A DNA stretch of 64,000 nt, taken from NCBI RefSeq assembly GCF_023898315.1, contig NC_064616.1, forward strand, positions 541,871,602 to 541,935,601, in the 5' to 3' direction. This document shows, piece by piece, positions 10,874 through 21,687 of the stretch. Positions within the stretch are counted from its first letter, which is position 1. Every line of letters begins with the position of its first letter. The notes under the pieces are model-generated. The model was given only the letters and a program-made list of their open reading frames with translations, was not told the origin of the DNA and made no database searches. This DNA comes from Schistocerca nitens (lineage: Eukaryota > Arthropoda > Insecta > Orthoptera > Acrididae). The position numbers were made by a program, and so were the translations under genes.

Positions 10874-10965
10874 CGCGACTAGTGGCGTCATGAAAGTTGA
10901 CGCGCCTGCTGGAGGGTTAACCGTCTCCAAGGCAGCATCGGTATATGGCGCTACGCCTCAACATG

Positions 10966-11320
10966 AATTGGCCGGATGCCTACTGAAGAGATTGTGAATT
11001 CAATCAGGAAGAATAGAAATTGGTGGCACAACTTGACTAGAAGTAGGGTTAGGCTGACAGGACGCATCCTGTAAAATGAAGTAATGGTAACAGTGACTTT
11101 GATATCTGAAGGAAGAGCAGGAGTTACCAACTCTAGAGGAGGCGAGAGTCTTGACTACAATAAGGTTCAGGTAATTCTTCAGGTTCAAGTAGACGCAGTT
11201 TGCATTAGTTATGTATGGATGAGGATCCTGCCTGATATTGATGCTGGGGCTTGCATCAAGTCAGTCTTTATACTGAAGACCACCACAACAATGATGAATT
11301 TATTTATTATTTATTTTCCA
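10966..11320 (+). pseudogene. RTE-like LINE fragment, downstream part with 3' terminus
   Basis: This is the continuation of the element that breaks off at 7,148. 'MPTEEIVNSIRKNRNWWHNL' (about 10,977-11,036) corresponds to the block following 'YRRMLKI' in RTE-like proteins, then 'RVRLTGRIL' and a degenerate C-terminus. The 3' end, near 'tactgaagaccaccacaaca' at about 11,273-11,292, matches in reverse complement the end of the minus-strand RTE-like copy at about 5,604-5,640. The two terminal stretches belong to the same or a sister family. Several stops show age. Confidence 0.6.
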
Positions 11321-11880
11321 TATTTTCTAGTATGTTATCGAGGGGTAAGAACACGCCAAATATTGTACATATTAAATTTTAACATAATTTCAAATTAGTC
11401 CGTATACCTGGGCATTATGTTGTTGAAAATATCTAAATTGACTCCACAATTTGAAAATCTACAGATTACCCCTTCTTCATCAGATACACAGATATATCGG
11501 AAATCTAGAAGGCATATGCCACTGGTCTCATGTACTATGCTACAATACTATACTACAAATGTTGAAATTTATGACTCCAGATTACACTATATTATACAAC
11601 ACTACACTATGCTATTCACTATACTCCTATAATTGGTATTAGCATGAAACTAGATTTCCAAATTTGTCTGGGTTATTAGCCCCTGGCATGCATAGGCACA
11701 ACTCAGAATTCACAGTGTCTGTACTGGAATGCTACCCAAGTTTGACGAGATTGGGACATAGCTGTCAGTGTCTCAGGAAATCCTTCCTGGTCATGCCCAA
11801 GGTTATCTCCTGGTTGCCTCTGGAAAGTTCTAGATGGATGTTCTACTGTCGTTTGCTCTCGTTATCATGAGGTATGGCCC
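11321..11880. other. No recognisable gene; AT-rich with cta/tac-rich simple sequence
   Basis: Around 11,540-11,630 the sequence is rich in short 'actata' and 'ctacact' units. No transposon or gene signature was recognised. Confidence 0.4.
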
Positions 11881-12690
11881 ATTTTTTATTGTCTCTCTAG
11901 GCCATGTAGGCATACAGATCGAAAGCTATTTTAGCTGTCAGCAAGGCCAGTTTGTGCCAAAGCTCCACATTCCATACCATGTTATAAACAATTGTATAGT
12001 TAAAGATGTTCATATCCTGGTCTGTAAAATCTTGCTTAATGTCACACTCACAGAGGATGTGGTCCACGTGCCGATTGCTCCACATTCACAGATATCTGTA
12101 GTATGTTGCCATATTTTTTGTAAGTAACTAGCATATGGATCATGTCGCAAAAGTTAGTGTATAACTTCCTTGGTAAGAAAGATGTATGACATTCTTGAGC
12201 CTTCTTTTTACGTTGGGAAGGAACTAGTAGGTTCTCCACCCCGTTTTTAGCTGGTCCCAGGTTTCTTTCATTACTCTATCAATGTATGACTGTATTTCCT
12301 TGTTTTAAGTGGCTCTTGAGCCCAGTATGTTCTTTACCATATCATATTCGCCCTTCTTGAACAAAGCTTGTGTATCTTATTTCATCACTGCTAGTTCCAA
12401 TGATAATAACCGTAGCACTGCCAGCAGCACCTAAGTCCGTGTTGTGCTTTACACATGTCAGGTGTGGGAGTACATTTCTCTGTGCTTGGTTAAGAGCCTA
12501 TGCTGTCTTTACCCATCTGTATCTATTAACCCTAACGCTCAACCCATAGCCCACAATAGTAATTGACATTGCCTTGCGGTAAAAGGAGACAGTTTTGATG
12601 GTAGTACAAAATTATTAACTTATCCTTATGGACATCATCAAAATTGATTGTGAGAGCCGATCAAAATAATTGGCAGCCTCACTTCCGTTA
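11881..12690 (-). pseudogene. LINE fragment (R1/I-like), region after the polymerase
   Basis: Read on the minus strand, broken frames give the C-terminal region of a LINE protein. 'AQRNVLPHLT' (about 12,475) matches the block after the polymerase in which 'AQR' is conserved, and the end includes 'VTYKKYGN' and 'ADICECG'-type cysteine sequence with 'VDHILCECDI' (about 12,065-12,035), which fits the C-terminal 'C-C-G---T--H-L--C' cysteine motif of R1/I/Jockey-like elements. The clade is not firm. Multiple frameshifts are present and neither endonuclease nor catalytic core is visible. Confidence 0.5.
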
Positions 12691-12720
12691 TTGTTATTAG
12701 AGAGGATTGTCACATGTTCA

Positions 12721-12955
12721 CACCGAGTGAAGTGGCACAATGGTTAGCACACTTGACTCACGTTTATTAAGGTGATTGTTGAGGTCGCCGTCTGGTCCCA
12801 AAGATTTATGTTTTCCTAAGTCACTATTGACTAATGCCGGGATAGCTCCTTTGAAAGGCCACTGCCCATTTCCTTCCCCATCCTTAACAAAAACCATCGA
12901 TCTACCAGTCTCTAAAGTCCACGCTTTCGATATAACATTAAACTCAAATCTTACT
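12721..12955 (+). mobile_element. tRNA-headed SINE (family 2), old copy
   Basis: The head 'agtggcacaatggttagcac' is a degenerate tRNA A box ('gaggtggcgcagtggttagc' in better copies). The body shares 'atgccgggatagctcctttg' and 'cccatttccttccccatcc' with the copies at 25.9 and 32.6 kb. Its tail ('acattaaactcaaatctt') differs from those copies, suggesting a subfamily. The B box region is degraded. No target duplication was seen. Confidence 0.65.
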
Positions 12956-14690
12956 TTCTTCTTTTCATTCATGTGTTCAGCTGGAAGCATTTTTAAAAAC
13001 ACCATATGTCTGAAAAATTAAGCACATCAAGGTAGGCAATAAGATAGCTAATACAAACGGGTATGGCGTCGTTACTGGGAGCACCTGTAAACACACTCAC
13101 ATTGTAATCATTATTGAAGGTTCACATGGTTCTAACCCTTCACTTCAGTATCGGGTTATAGTTTTAGCCACCCTCCTACACATACAGAGAAAATGAGAGA
13201 GATATATGTGTGTGGGTCTTCTGAACGGAGGAAAGAGAGAACAATTAAAACTACTTTGATACTGGAATCGTGAGAGTGCAAAGATGCACAAGGAAATCGA
13301 CCATCTCATTTCCAAAGAATCCAATCTGGCTGATATTTATTTGTCTTAAATGACTTAGAAAATTAATTAAAAGTACAGAATCCTAATTAGTGCTACTAAA
13401 AGCACTCACTGTATTCCATATAGCAACAGTGAAATTCCAACATTATGGCGAAAACAGTAGATTAAGTCAGAATAAAATGATGTATGCTCCAGTCGGATTC
13501 CTTCTTCATCAGTTTTCCTTTCTCCACGGAATAGCCCGTGGGTGTGGACATATAGGAGTTTTTGACAGCAGAAGTAATACTGGCAGAATAGAGCCGTGCA
13601 GGTAGAGGCGAGTTCACTGTTGTGATCCATCGCTCGTCTTATACCAGCAGTTGTTACGAGACACTAGCATTATATCGCCACTATTCCCTCTCCAGGCCAA
13701 TAAGAGAGGCCACTTTTCCCTCTTCCCGCCAATAAGAGAAGGAGTTCTTCCGATGAGATGAGCACACTTCGGCTACCTCTGATTTTCACTAGGAGTGATT
13801 TGATTGTGTTCATTATCACTGCTGGTGGACCTGTCAACTCTGCTGCTTTTCCCACGCTCTGAAATCAAAATAGGGGAATAGGGTTTGCGGACAGGGCAAC
13901 AGCATACAGCAAAAAGTGTTTTCTTGAGTGCAGCTCCCACAGTGTCATCTTCAGTTGGTCGCCTCTACGTCACATCTTAAGTGTGTGTTCACACTGCACG
14001 CTAGGCCGAGACTTGATGGGCTTAAAAATATATGAGGTTCAAAATTCGATGATACACAAAAATGTGAAAACAAAACAAAAAGAATAATGAAATCATTGTT
14101 GTGTGAGATGGCACTAACTGGATAGTGGCTCAACACCTCTGGCTGCACCTGTCTTATTTTGACCGTTCAGCAGTGAAAGAGTGTGGATTCCTTGGCGCTG
14201 CAGACAAGTCCATAAAGCGGGGAAAGAGCTCTGCAGCAACAGACAGTGACCCATAAATCGTATCCTTTAAACTGGTTTGACCTGCATCACGATGAAACAC
14301 AGCAGTTGACAGTGACTCATTTACCTGTTTTGCAGTTTTTGGAGTTACGCTGAATCCACGCATTTTTCTTCCAGTTAAAGTAAAAACAATCGAAAAGGAG
14401 GCACCTCTGAGCCATCCAGAACTTAACAGTTTTGTCATCGAATGGTCCAGAAAAGCATCCATTGAAACGTAGTTTCAGTTAGCTTTGGTTTCATTACATG
14501 AATTTCCTGAAATAAATACTATTCGCAAGAGCTATAAACAGTTATTTGAAACTAGAGGTAGGATCGATCTAATGCATGTAATTACTTACACCTTGTGGTA
14601 TTGTACAGTACTTGCACAGAACTACAAAAGCGAAAACGTTAAAAATGAACAACTTACGTATTAATCAAACTTTTTTGTTCCTTTATTGAA
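12956..14690. other. No recognisable gene
   Basis: The stretch contains several short chance reading frames, the longest about 100 codons on the minus strand (14,462-14,154), with no family resemblance that I can name. Two imperfect copies of a 'ccaataagagag' motif occur near 13,697 and 13,729. Confidence 0.4.
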
Positions 14691-15480
14691 TTTCGAGTCC
14701 CCCCGAAGGGGGCGGGCTGGCAGCAGCTTAGTATGGCACTCCTCAGCCTACAGACTTTGTTTCAATAAGATGAAGAGAATAAATAATGAAATCAGGCGAT
14801 AAAATCGGAGACTTAAATGGTAACAGGGAAAAAAAAATTGTGGAAATTAAAACACAGAAGAAAGGGGAGATAATGCGAATAAAATACATACTAAGCAGAC
14901 AGGTAAAATAATAGACAGACAATGAAGAAAACACGGCGGCAGTCTGGTTTCTGTTCGAAAAAGAGATAAAAGCCACACCGAGCGAGAGCATGGTTTCTGA
15001 TCGCAACACTAGAAGGACGAATAGCACTGAACATTCACTGGAACACTGCACTAAAAAGTTGACAAACGTGACACGCCACAGCCGAGAGCAGGTGGGGAGG
15101 GGGGAGGGGGAACGGGAAAGATGATTGAAAAGTAAAAAAAGGGGGAGGTGAAGGAGAGGAAAAGCCAAGGGGGGAGGGGGAAAAGGAGCTGATGGAGGAT
15201 GAGGGCCCATAAGAGGGTGAGGGGGGGGGTAGTGGGCAGGCACGACAGGGAGTGGGCAAGACAGAGGAGGGAAATACAAAAGGACTCAGGGGGGGGGAAG
15301 AAGAGAAGGGAGGTAGGGAGAGGTTTGGTGGGGAGAAAGCAGGATTGAAGGGGGGGGAGAGGGAGCCCAGGGAAAGGATGGAGGGAAGGCGGGGGGGGGG
15401 GGGTGAGGATAAGAGTTGATAGGAGGGATAGATGGAGGGAGAGAGGGCATCAACCGGGAGGGGGAGTCAAACTTAGGGAG
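14691..15480. repeat. G-rich, GA-rich low-complexity tract with repeat-like shoulder
   Basis: From about 15,090 to 15,475 the plus strand is dominated by runs of G with A (several runs of 7-13 G near 15,220, 15,290, 15,350 and 15,391). The apparent 178-codon proline-rich minus-strand frame here is an artefact of that composition. The left shoulder (14,697-14,760, 'ccccccgaagggggcggg') looks like the end of a dispersed repeat that I believe recurs in locust genomes. G-quadruplex formation is plausible. Confidence 0.6.
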
Positions 15481-16321
15481 AGAAACATCTATAAACCTAA
15501 TTATGTTTTTCAGCATGTGCAGTTTTTCTACTCCAACTAGAAACGAATTAAGTGGAATGTTGCAAGTTTTTATTCTAGTCCATACACACCAAAGTCTCAT
15601 TTGAGATAAATTTATTCTTCTCTTCTACTTCTAAATACGAAGTGTACATTGAACTAATTGCAGGATGTGGACAAAAAATTATTTTTTCCATTTTATAATA
15701 TAAGGTGCGGCCCATTGTATCTGAACTGGAAAAAATCGTGTATATTTCAATTTTTCAAGGTATGGATGATTAAAACAAGACTATGGATCGACAATAGGGC
15801 TACAAAAATCGCTAGTAATCTGTTTTATTATATTCTGCTGTGTTAGACACTATGCTAAACCAAATTAAACCCGTGGGCTCGAGATCACTGTGTTGAAGTC
15901 ACACAATAAATCGCATTTTCGTCTGAAAGGAGACAGGTACTGGTGCCACGCAATGTCAATAACATAAAGTTCACGTGGTTGACAAAGAGCGTCATTTCAC
16001 AATGACTGTTGTGAATTATGAAAAGGTAAATGGTTAGTTAGGAAACTAAGGTGCTACACTGATTGGTTGATTAAAGCAATATAGCTACTAGGTTATCTGC
16101 CATTTTTCATCGACGAGACAGGTCAAAAAGGCTGCAGGTCAGAGGTTTCACACCGCGCAAAACCCAGAGGAAAGAAACCCCAAGGTCTACGAAAGTTCAA
16201 CGAAGGCGAGATAAGGGACAAAAAGAAGAAAGGGAGATAGAGGTAGGGAGGAAGACTGGCTAGATGCCAAATCGAGTTAGCAGCCGGAAGGCCAGAAAGC
16301 AGAGCGTAATGAGGGGACATA
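15481..16321. other. No recognisable gene
   Basis: AT-rich DNA with short chance frames only. It ends at the TA that flanks the next transposon (16,320-16,321). Confidence 0.4.
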
Positions 16322-16676
16322 CACTATGAGATAAAAAGTATCCGAACACCTCCAAAAACATACGTTCTACATATTAGGTGCATTGTGCTGCCACCTACTG
16401 CCAGTTACTCTATATCAGCAACATCAGTAGATATCAGGCATCGTGAGAGAACAGAATTAGGCGCTACTCAGAGCTCATAGACTTTGTACGTGGTCAGGTT
16501 ATTGGTGGTTACTTGTATCATACATCTGTGTGTGATATTTCCACACTCCTAAACATCCCTAGGTCCACTGATTCCGATCTGATAATGAAGTGGAAACGTG
16601 AAGGGAATCGTACAGCACAAAAGCGTACAGGCCAACCTCGTCTGCTCAATGACAGAGACTGCTGACTTGAAAGGGT
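16322..16676 (+). mobile_element. Tc1-like element, 5' part (split)
   Basis: The terminal inverted repeat starts right after a TA: 'cactatgagataaaaagtat', matching the end of the related element at 53.5-54.7 kb ('cactatttgatcaaaagtat'). The following sequence corresponds in order to the start of that element, including the N-terminal helix-turn-helix coding part ('cacactcctaaacatcccta' near 16,541). Similarity stops near 16,676 in the segment 'ttgaaagggtacagta' and resumes at about 18,526. Confidence 0.7.
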
Positions 16677-18525
16677 ACAGTACCGCCCGACATTGAAAAT
16701 AGGTACAACATACTTCATTATTTTTGTCAGAACAACACATTTTTTTGTAAAATAACTCAATTTCAATTAACACAGGAAAGCCGGATACCAGTGTAGGAAA
16801 GAATGACAATTTATTTATTTAATTGATCACATGTGCACACCCACAAAATAGATCCCTACATCCAGTTAGGTGAGATCTGTGAAATGAATGAATGTATGGT
16901 CGTCTGCAAACTGCAGATAGTGAATGTGAATATATGATCGTCTTTGAGACGATCCTTTGGCCACCTTTGATGGGACTAAAGAGATGAAATTTACCTGACC
17001 TTTGAGCGCCTGAAATGTGGCTGACCAATACGGTAGCAAGGTGCTCCCCCACTTCGGCAGAGGTGCGAGAGAACCTGAAGAACGGCCATGTTTCAGCACT
17101 CTGCCGCTGGATCTTGTACTGTTAAGACCTGACTAAGGTGTGCTCCGTAAAGACAAAAGAGCGGAGACATGGTATGCATGTGGAATATTTAAGAGTAGTT
17201 TGAAATAATAAATTCTCTATTTCAGGAACTTTTGTGGGGGGAATTAAATGTCAGGCAGGTAATATTATTAGGATCGTAGTAATCTTCGGAAGTGACCAAC
17301 GGTCACAATGAAACCACTTGTAGCAATAAGTTGAAATGCTTCCGTGTACTTACGTTAAGCTGAATTACTAGCGTGTGTACTAAAAGTTGAAATATTTAAG
17401 AAATAGCGTGTGCAGGACTTGAAATTAGAGGCGAGTACTTCCACGTGGTGAGTACTGTGTGAGTCTCAATCTGTGTATGAGACAAAGGATAAAGAGAAGT
17501 ACTCGTCCATGGTATCAGTTGAGGACTCGTGTGTGTGATGAATATGTTCTTAATATTACTTTGCGTGATATGTTTCCGTGTGACGCTTGATTCAAACTAT
17601 AATACTCTGAGAGAGAAGCAAGGTGAGTCTGCCGTCTATCCAGCAACGCCACTTGGCTTGCATTGCACAGGAAGACGTGCATATATCTCCAGAGTTCATA
17701 GTAGGAAAGTAGAATTACGTAGTGGGGCAGTGTCGTGTGAAACTGGGATAAATATTAATTGAAGTGGGAAAGCTGAAAGTGATAATGTTGTGACTAATCC
17801 CTGTGTTGTATTTCATGTTGTAGTGTGGTGTATGTCATGTAATTTAAGTATGTGTGGTTTGCATGGGAGAGTAGCAAGGTAGTTTCAGAGGTAGTGGGCT
17901 ATGCGTGTTCCTTTTGTACTGCTCGGTCTGGATGAAAGTTTCGTGATGATGATTGTGAGGGTCGAAGTGTGAGAAATAATAAAAGATCCACCATCCTGTC
18001 CAGAAAGTGCACTGTAGCGTTAAATAATTACGAGACCATAAGATAGAGATTCACCAATGTAAAGCCATGCCCACTGGGCGGAATTTCTCATGTGTTATTG
18101 TTGTAGGTTATAGAATTTGTGTGTTTAGGTTATGGAATTTATCGGAATAAATAAGATAGTGAAAAGAAAAAGATTGGTGGCCTTTTCCTTCGAATTGTAT
18201 GTTGTCATGATATCCAGAATTTATAATGTGTGCGCCACTCATATTCAGTGCGATGGCCACGTGTTGATAAAAGCCGTTAAATAAAATAAAAAAATGTGGT
18301 ATTGCTAGTGCGTAGTGAACAGTCAGAGTTCTGTAAATTACTAATAGTCAGATGTTGCGTTTCCGTTGCGTATTATTCATATAGGAGGATAATTTGTAAC
18401 TTAATTATGAGTACGAGAGTTCATGTTACTCGATAAATAAGAATGAATCCACTCGCTTGGCAGACCACTCATGTTGCAGGCCTGACTGCTTGATGCCACA
18501 GTATGAGCAAGGCATGTGGGTGCCT
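16677..18525. other. Unidentified 1.85-kb insert within the Tc1-like element
   Basis: This DNA separates two collinear parts of one transposon. A short similar sequence ('ttgaaagggtacagta' left, 'ttgaagagtgtcgtaa' right) occurs at both borders and may be a decayed target duplication of about 15 bp, or simply the shared junction sequence. The interior has a poly-A-like stretch near 18,277-18,294 and no reading frame longer than about 86 codons. A weak minus-strand 'YLQFADDHTFI' at about 16,940-16,900 resembles a polymerase motif but has no supporting context. Confidence 0.4.
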
Positions 18526-18995
18526 CTCAGACTGTTGAAGAGTGTCGTAATGTGTAATAGACAGGCATCTATCTAGACAATCATATAGGAACTGCAAACT
18601 GCATCAGGATCCACTGCAGGTAGTATGACAGTTACACGGGAGGTGAGAAAACTTGGATTTCTTGGTCGAGCAGATGCTCATAAGCCACAAATCACGCCCA
18701 TAAATGCCAAACGACGCCTCGCTTGGAGTAGGAAGCGTAAACATTCGATGATTGTAGAGTGGAAAAACGTTGAGTGGAATGACGAATCACGGTACACAAT
18801 GTGGCGATCCTATGGCAGGGTGTGGGTATGGCGAATGCCCGGTGAACGTCATCTACCAGCGTGTGTAGAGCCAACATTAAAATTCGGAGGCGGTGGTGTT
18901 ATGGTGTGGTCGTGTTTTTCATGGAGTGGGTTTGCTCCCTTTGTTGTTTTGCGTTCCACTATCACAAGAGAAGCTTACACTGATAATGGGCAGTA
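18526..18995 (+). pseudogene. Tc1-like transposase, middle part (split element)
   Basis: Continuation of the element that starts at 16,322. The open stretch 18,625-18,996 encodes 'TVTREVRKLGFLGRADAHKP', 'NAKRRLAWSRKRKHSM', then 'VEWNDESRYTMWRSYGRVW', containing the first catalytic aspartate in 'NDESRY', and 'GGGGVMVWSCFSW'. The order matches the minus-strand copy at 53.5-54.7 kb. It ends abruptly at about 18,995, before the second catalytic aspartate, so the 3' half is missing. The first-aspartate block is preserved but the gene is dead. Confidence 0.8.
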
Positions 18996-20143
18996 GCATC
19001 AATGCGATTGGTTGTTAGGGGTTGGGGCATAGTTACAGCTTCCTCCAAGCCCTGGAGACGAAGCCGAGGGTCACTCTTGTACTATATAAGGCCAGCAGCG
19101 GGAGGCAACAGCTGGCACGCCGGCCACTGCTCCTTGCGCGCTATCTGTTTTCACCCTCTGCTACTAACCTGCCCTATCGACCCAGTAGAAGCGGCCCTTA
19201 CACCACCCCCTGCAGCTCGCTGTTTTCCTGTGTGTGAGGGCGATTTACGAGATCCTGGCTTCAAGCTGGAGGTCAGGTTTTGACACCTTACAGTTGGATA
19301 CGCACAGTTTATTGGCGAATCCGCTAATTTAACTGATATGAAAGAATTCTGGATACGCGGACATAAGACGGGAATGTTGAAACCTTAGTCCTTAGTTACT
19401 TCTAAATCGAATGAAAAATACGTACAGTTTTTACGAAGAATTAAATTTAGCCGCCAAGCTGTAAGCAACAGCCAGTCACAAAGCTTCTTAATATGTATAG
19501 CAAAGTGCTCACGCAAATGCGCAGCGGAGGAACCGAAGACTGCCGAAGCGAAGGTCAGTATTAGACGCCTGAATCAATGCTTACTCTCTCCGGATCTGCG
19601 TATGAAATGTATCTTCCACAAATTAGTGCTGTACAAACAAGAACTCTCCTTTTTTTATCAGTATTTTGGTGTCCTGCAAGAGTAGTAAAATTTCTGGATG
19701 TAGCGCGTCTTCGCTACCACCCGTCAACGTCTCTGTAGAAACGTTTCAGCATATAAGGAGCCACTGTATCGTCGCCGACCTGTTGTATTATTAAGTTACG
19801 TGTTCTGAAAAATTGTGCTTGTAATGTAGTAAGCAATACATGCTATTATGCACACTGAGAAGGGACTGTAGGTTCGACTTAGCAGTCGTTTAAGCGTTCC
19901 ATATTTCTCCACCAGTGTAACTGAATTCGGCTGAGAAAAATCATGCGAACTCTATAAACAAAACATAGAATTGTTGAAGTTCTTAAGTTGTTTAAGAAGA
20001 GATGTACACCAGACAAAATTACGAGAATAGGAGACTGCTGTACAAGTAACAACAAATTAATTATGCAATATTGATAAGTATTTTGAAGACTTGAGATGTC
20101 GTGTGTTCTAATATCTACAGTACCATGGTACGTTCATATTTTA
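18996..20143. other. Unassigned DNA with a promoter-like GC-rich stretch
   Basis: A GC-rich section (about 19,013-19,260) contains 'ctatataaggccagcagc' at 19,083-19,100, a good TATA box in context. It could belong to a solo LTR or another repeat promoter, but I could not find matching TG...CA ends with a target duplication. The remainder is AT-rich and unremarkable. Confidence 0.35.
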
Positions 20144-21030
20144 CAGTGTGTCTGACAACTCATATGTTTCCGAAACGAAAAAAAAAAATTTCTGAAAAAT
20201 GCGATTCGCAAGGGATGCACCGATGTCAGGGGCTGACACAATGAATAAGAATGCACAATCCCTAAATGTAAACAAGCATCATATTAAAAATAAGTTACGT
20301 GTTTTTAGTGGCACATGTATGCTTAGTCTAGGGAAATGAAAACTAGAGATGCAGTTAGTGACTTGTTTTCACAGTTCTAGACGTCATACTTCCTGAAATT
20401 CATAGACTTTAAAGGATGGCAACGGGCCCACAATTTCTTCCGTAATGCGTAGAACAAGGGTTGCCTACAGCAGGCTTCGGAAGATTGCAGACAACCCGCA
20501 TTACGGGCCCGCATCTCGTGGTCGTGCGGTAGCGTTCTCGCTTCCCACGCCCGGGTTCCCGGGTTCGATTCCCGGCGGGGTCAGGGATTTTTTCTGCCTC
20601 GTGATGGCTGGGTGTTGTGTGCTGTCCTTAGGTTAGTTAGGTTTAAGTAGTTCTAAGTTCTAGGGGACTTATGACCACAGCAGTTGAGTCCCATAGTGCT
20701 CAGAGCCATTTGAACCATTTTGAACCGCATTACGGCAAAAACTGTGGCACTGTTTACGTTACTTAGATTAAGTATTCCAGAAGGTATAAATAAGATTTAG
20801 AGCAGTGAAATCAAATCTGCCATTACTAATTGTACCTCTGTTTTTCATTTCGATAGTAATGTACGATTAAAAAAAATAAAAGTAACTTGGTGTTGGAAGT
20901 GGTATTTATTTACATGTACCGGTTGTGCATCCTGCCTACAGTGTGAGCACATCTCATAGCCTGTTGCATTTTTCACGTTTCGTTTCCTTTACGAAAGATA
21001 TGATGTGACAAAGTTAGGTGGGACACCCTG
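20144..21030. mobile_element. Non-autonomous inverted-repeat transposon (carries a SINE)
   Basis: The left end 'cagtgtgtctgacaact' and inverted right end 'cagggtgtcccacctaact' both follow TA. The alignment continues inward through 'catatgtttcc' and 'gaaaaatgc' blocks for about 80 bp with gaps. The interior shows no transposase. Length without the SINE is about 660 bp. Ends beginning CAG and TA flanks fit the Tc1/mariner superfamily. Confidence 0.4.
20507..20724 (+). mobile_element. tRNA-headed SINE (family 1 body, alternative head)
   Basis: An 11-bp target duplication, ccgcattacgg, lies at 20,496-20,506 and 20,725-20,735. The head folds as a tRNA-like sequence with a perfect B box 'ggttcgattcc' and an A-box-like 'gtggtcgtgcggtagcg'. 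Its head is unlike that of the other family 1 copies here, while the body ('cttaggttagttaggtttaa' to 'cagagccatttgaacc') is the same. The intact target duplication marks a clean retroposition. Confidence 0.9.
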
Positions 21031-21289
21031 TATATATTGTGAGTTACGTAAGACGTAACGCTGCATTTGTTTCGTTAATGGTTCCAGATTTCGAAAAGAG
21101 GTTTTCAAAAGATAGTACGCAGTGGGGCACGAACTTCGGTATGTGATGAAAAGCTTCATGTCTTGTATCGATCAAGATATTGAAGGAAATACAGACATTA
21201 AAATAAGCGTTATATATTTTTGTTAATGGCATTCGGAAGCGCTTGAAAAGACGAGTATAGAGCTACAATGTATTTCTTTATTTATTTCA

Positions 21290-21475
21290 ATTCATTGGAT
21301 TTCTGGTCGTGCCCATTCAGCCATGTCAGTAATGGAAAGCAATACGATAGCATATTGGAGATGAATTCGTTAGTTACGACGATATGAACGTAAGGACAAC
21401 AAAAGACCCAGGCCGGAGCGGAGAAAATCTCCAACCCAGCCGGGAACTGAACCTGGGCCACTTCGGTTAGCAAAA
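21290..21475 (-). mobile_element. tRNA-derived SINE fragment (family 3)
   Basis: The segment 'gagaaaatctccaacccagc' followed by 'cgggaactgaacctgggcc' (about 21,420-21,458) is, on the minus strand, a tRNA B-box region ('ggttcagttcccgg') with flanking SINE body. The head end is cut off. It sits in the left arm of the long-inverted-repeat element and is absent from the right arm. Confidence 0.5.
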
Positions 21476-21687
21476 ATGCTTGTTAATTTTGAAGCTGAAA
21501 CGCAAGAGAATCCGGGAAATACTCTGAAATATAAAAGCGCGTCAGCCGGAATCGGTGTTGCGTTGTAAACACGCTCATGCCAGGCTACATCGTTGTTTCA
21601 GGCCTTTCGACCGCTTACTTGTTTGCATTGCGGAACTAACAGTAACTGTGTCTTCTATCGGCAGGTCTATTTTGCTTCAACATTCCT

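Larger units (their letters stand above)
8410..10920 (+). mobile_element. piggyBac-like DNA transposon, complete between TTAA target sites
   Basis: TTAA target duplications lie at 8,410-8,413 and 10,917-10,920. The element between them (8,414-10,916; 2,503 bp) begins with ccctccgacagtcgcg and ends with the inverse of ccctccagcaggcgcg, a 13/16 inverted terminal match. Imperfect palindromes lie near both ends. It carries one transposase gene with an 87-bp intron. Length, TTAA specificity, short terminal repeats and the transposase agree with the piggyBac superfamily. It sits inside older sequence that interrupts an RTE-like LINE. No internal stops and well-matched ends make it the youngest-looking element in the window. 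Confidence 0.93.

Noticed and set aside
14743..15279. 178-codon minus-strand proline-rich frame
   Set aside because: It is the reverse reading of a G-rich low-complexity tract; Pro/Ser/Leu composition follows from base composition and no domain is visible.
16866..17099. Minus-strand 'YLQFADDHTFI', resembling the polymerase FADD motif
   Set aside because: No other polymerase block lies upstream or downstream in any frame; four residues alone occur by chance.
17529..17762. 77-codon frame with a hydrophobic start, resembling a signal peptide
   Set aside because: No conserved context, lies in the unidentified insert, and the hydrophobic stretch is short; a chance frame is more likely.
19013..19310. 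Possible solo LTR with TATA box
   Set aside because: TG...CA ends with matching flanks could not be found; only the TATA-like sequence is real evidence.
20507..20590. tRNA gene candidate with a perfect B box
   Set aside because: The sequence continues into a SINE body and is flanked by target duplications; it is a SINE head, not a functional tRNA gene.
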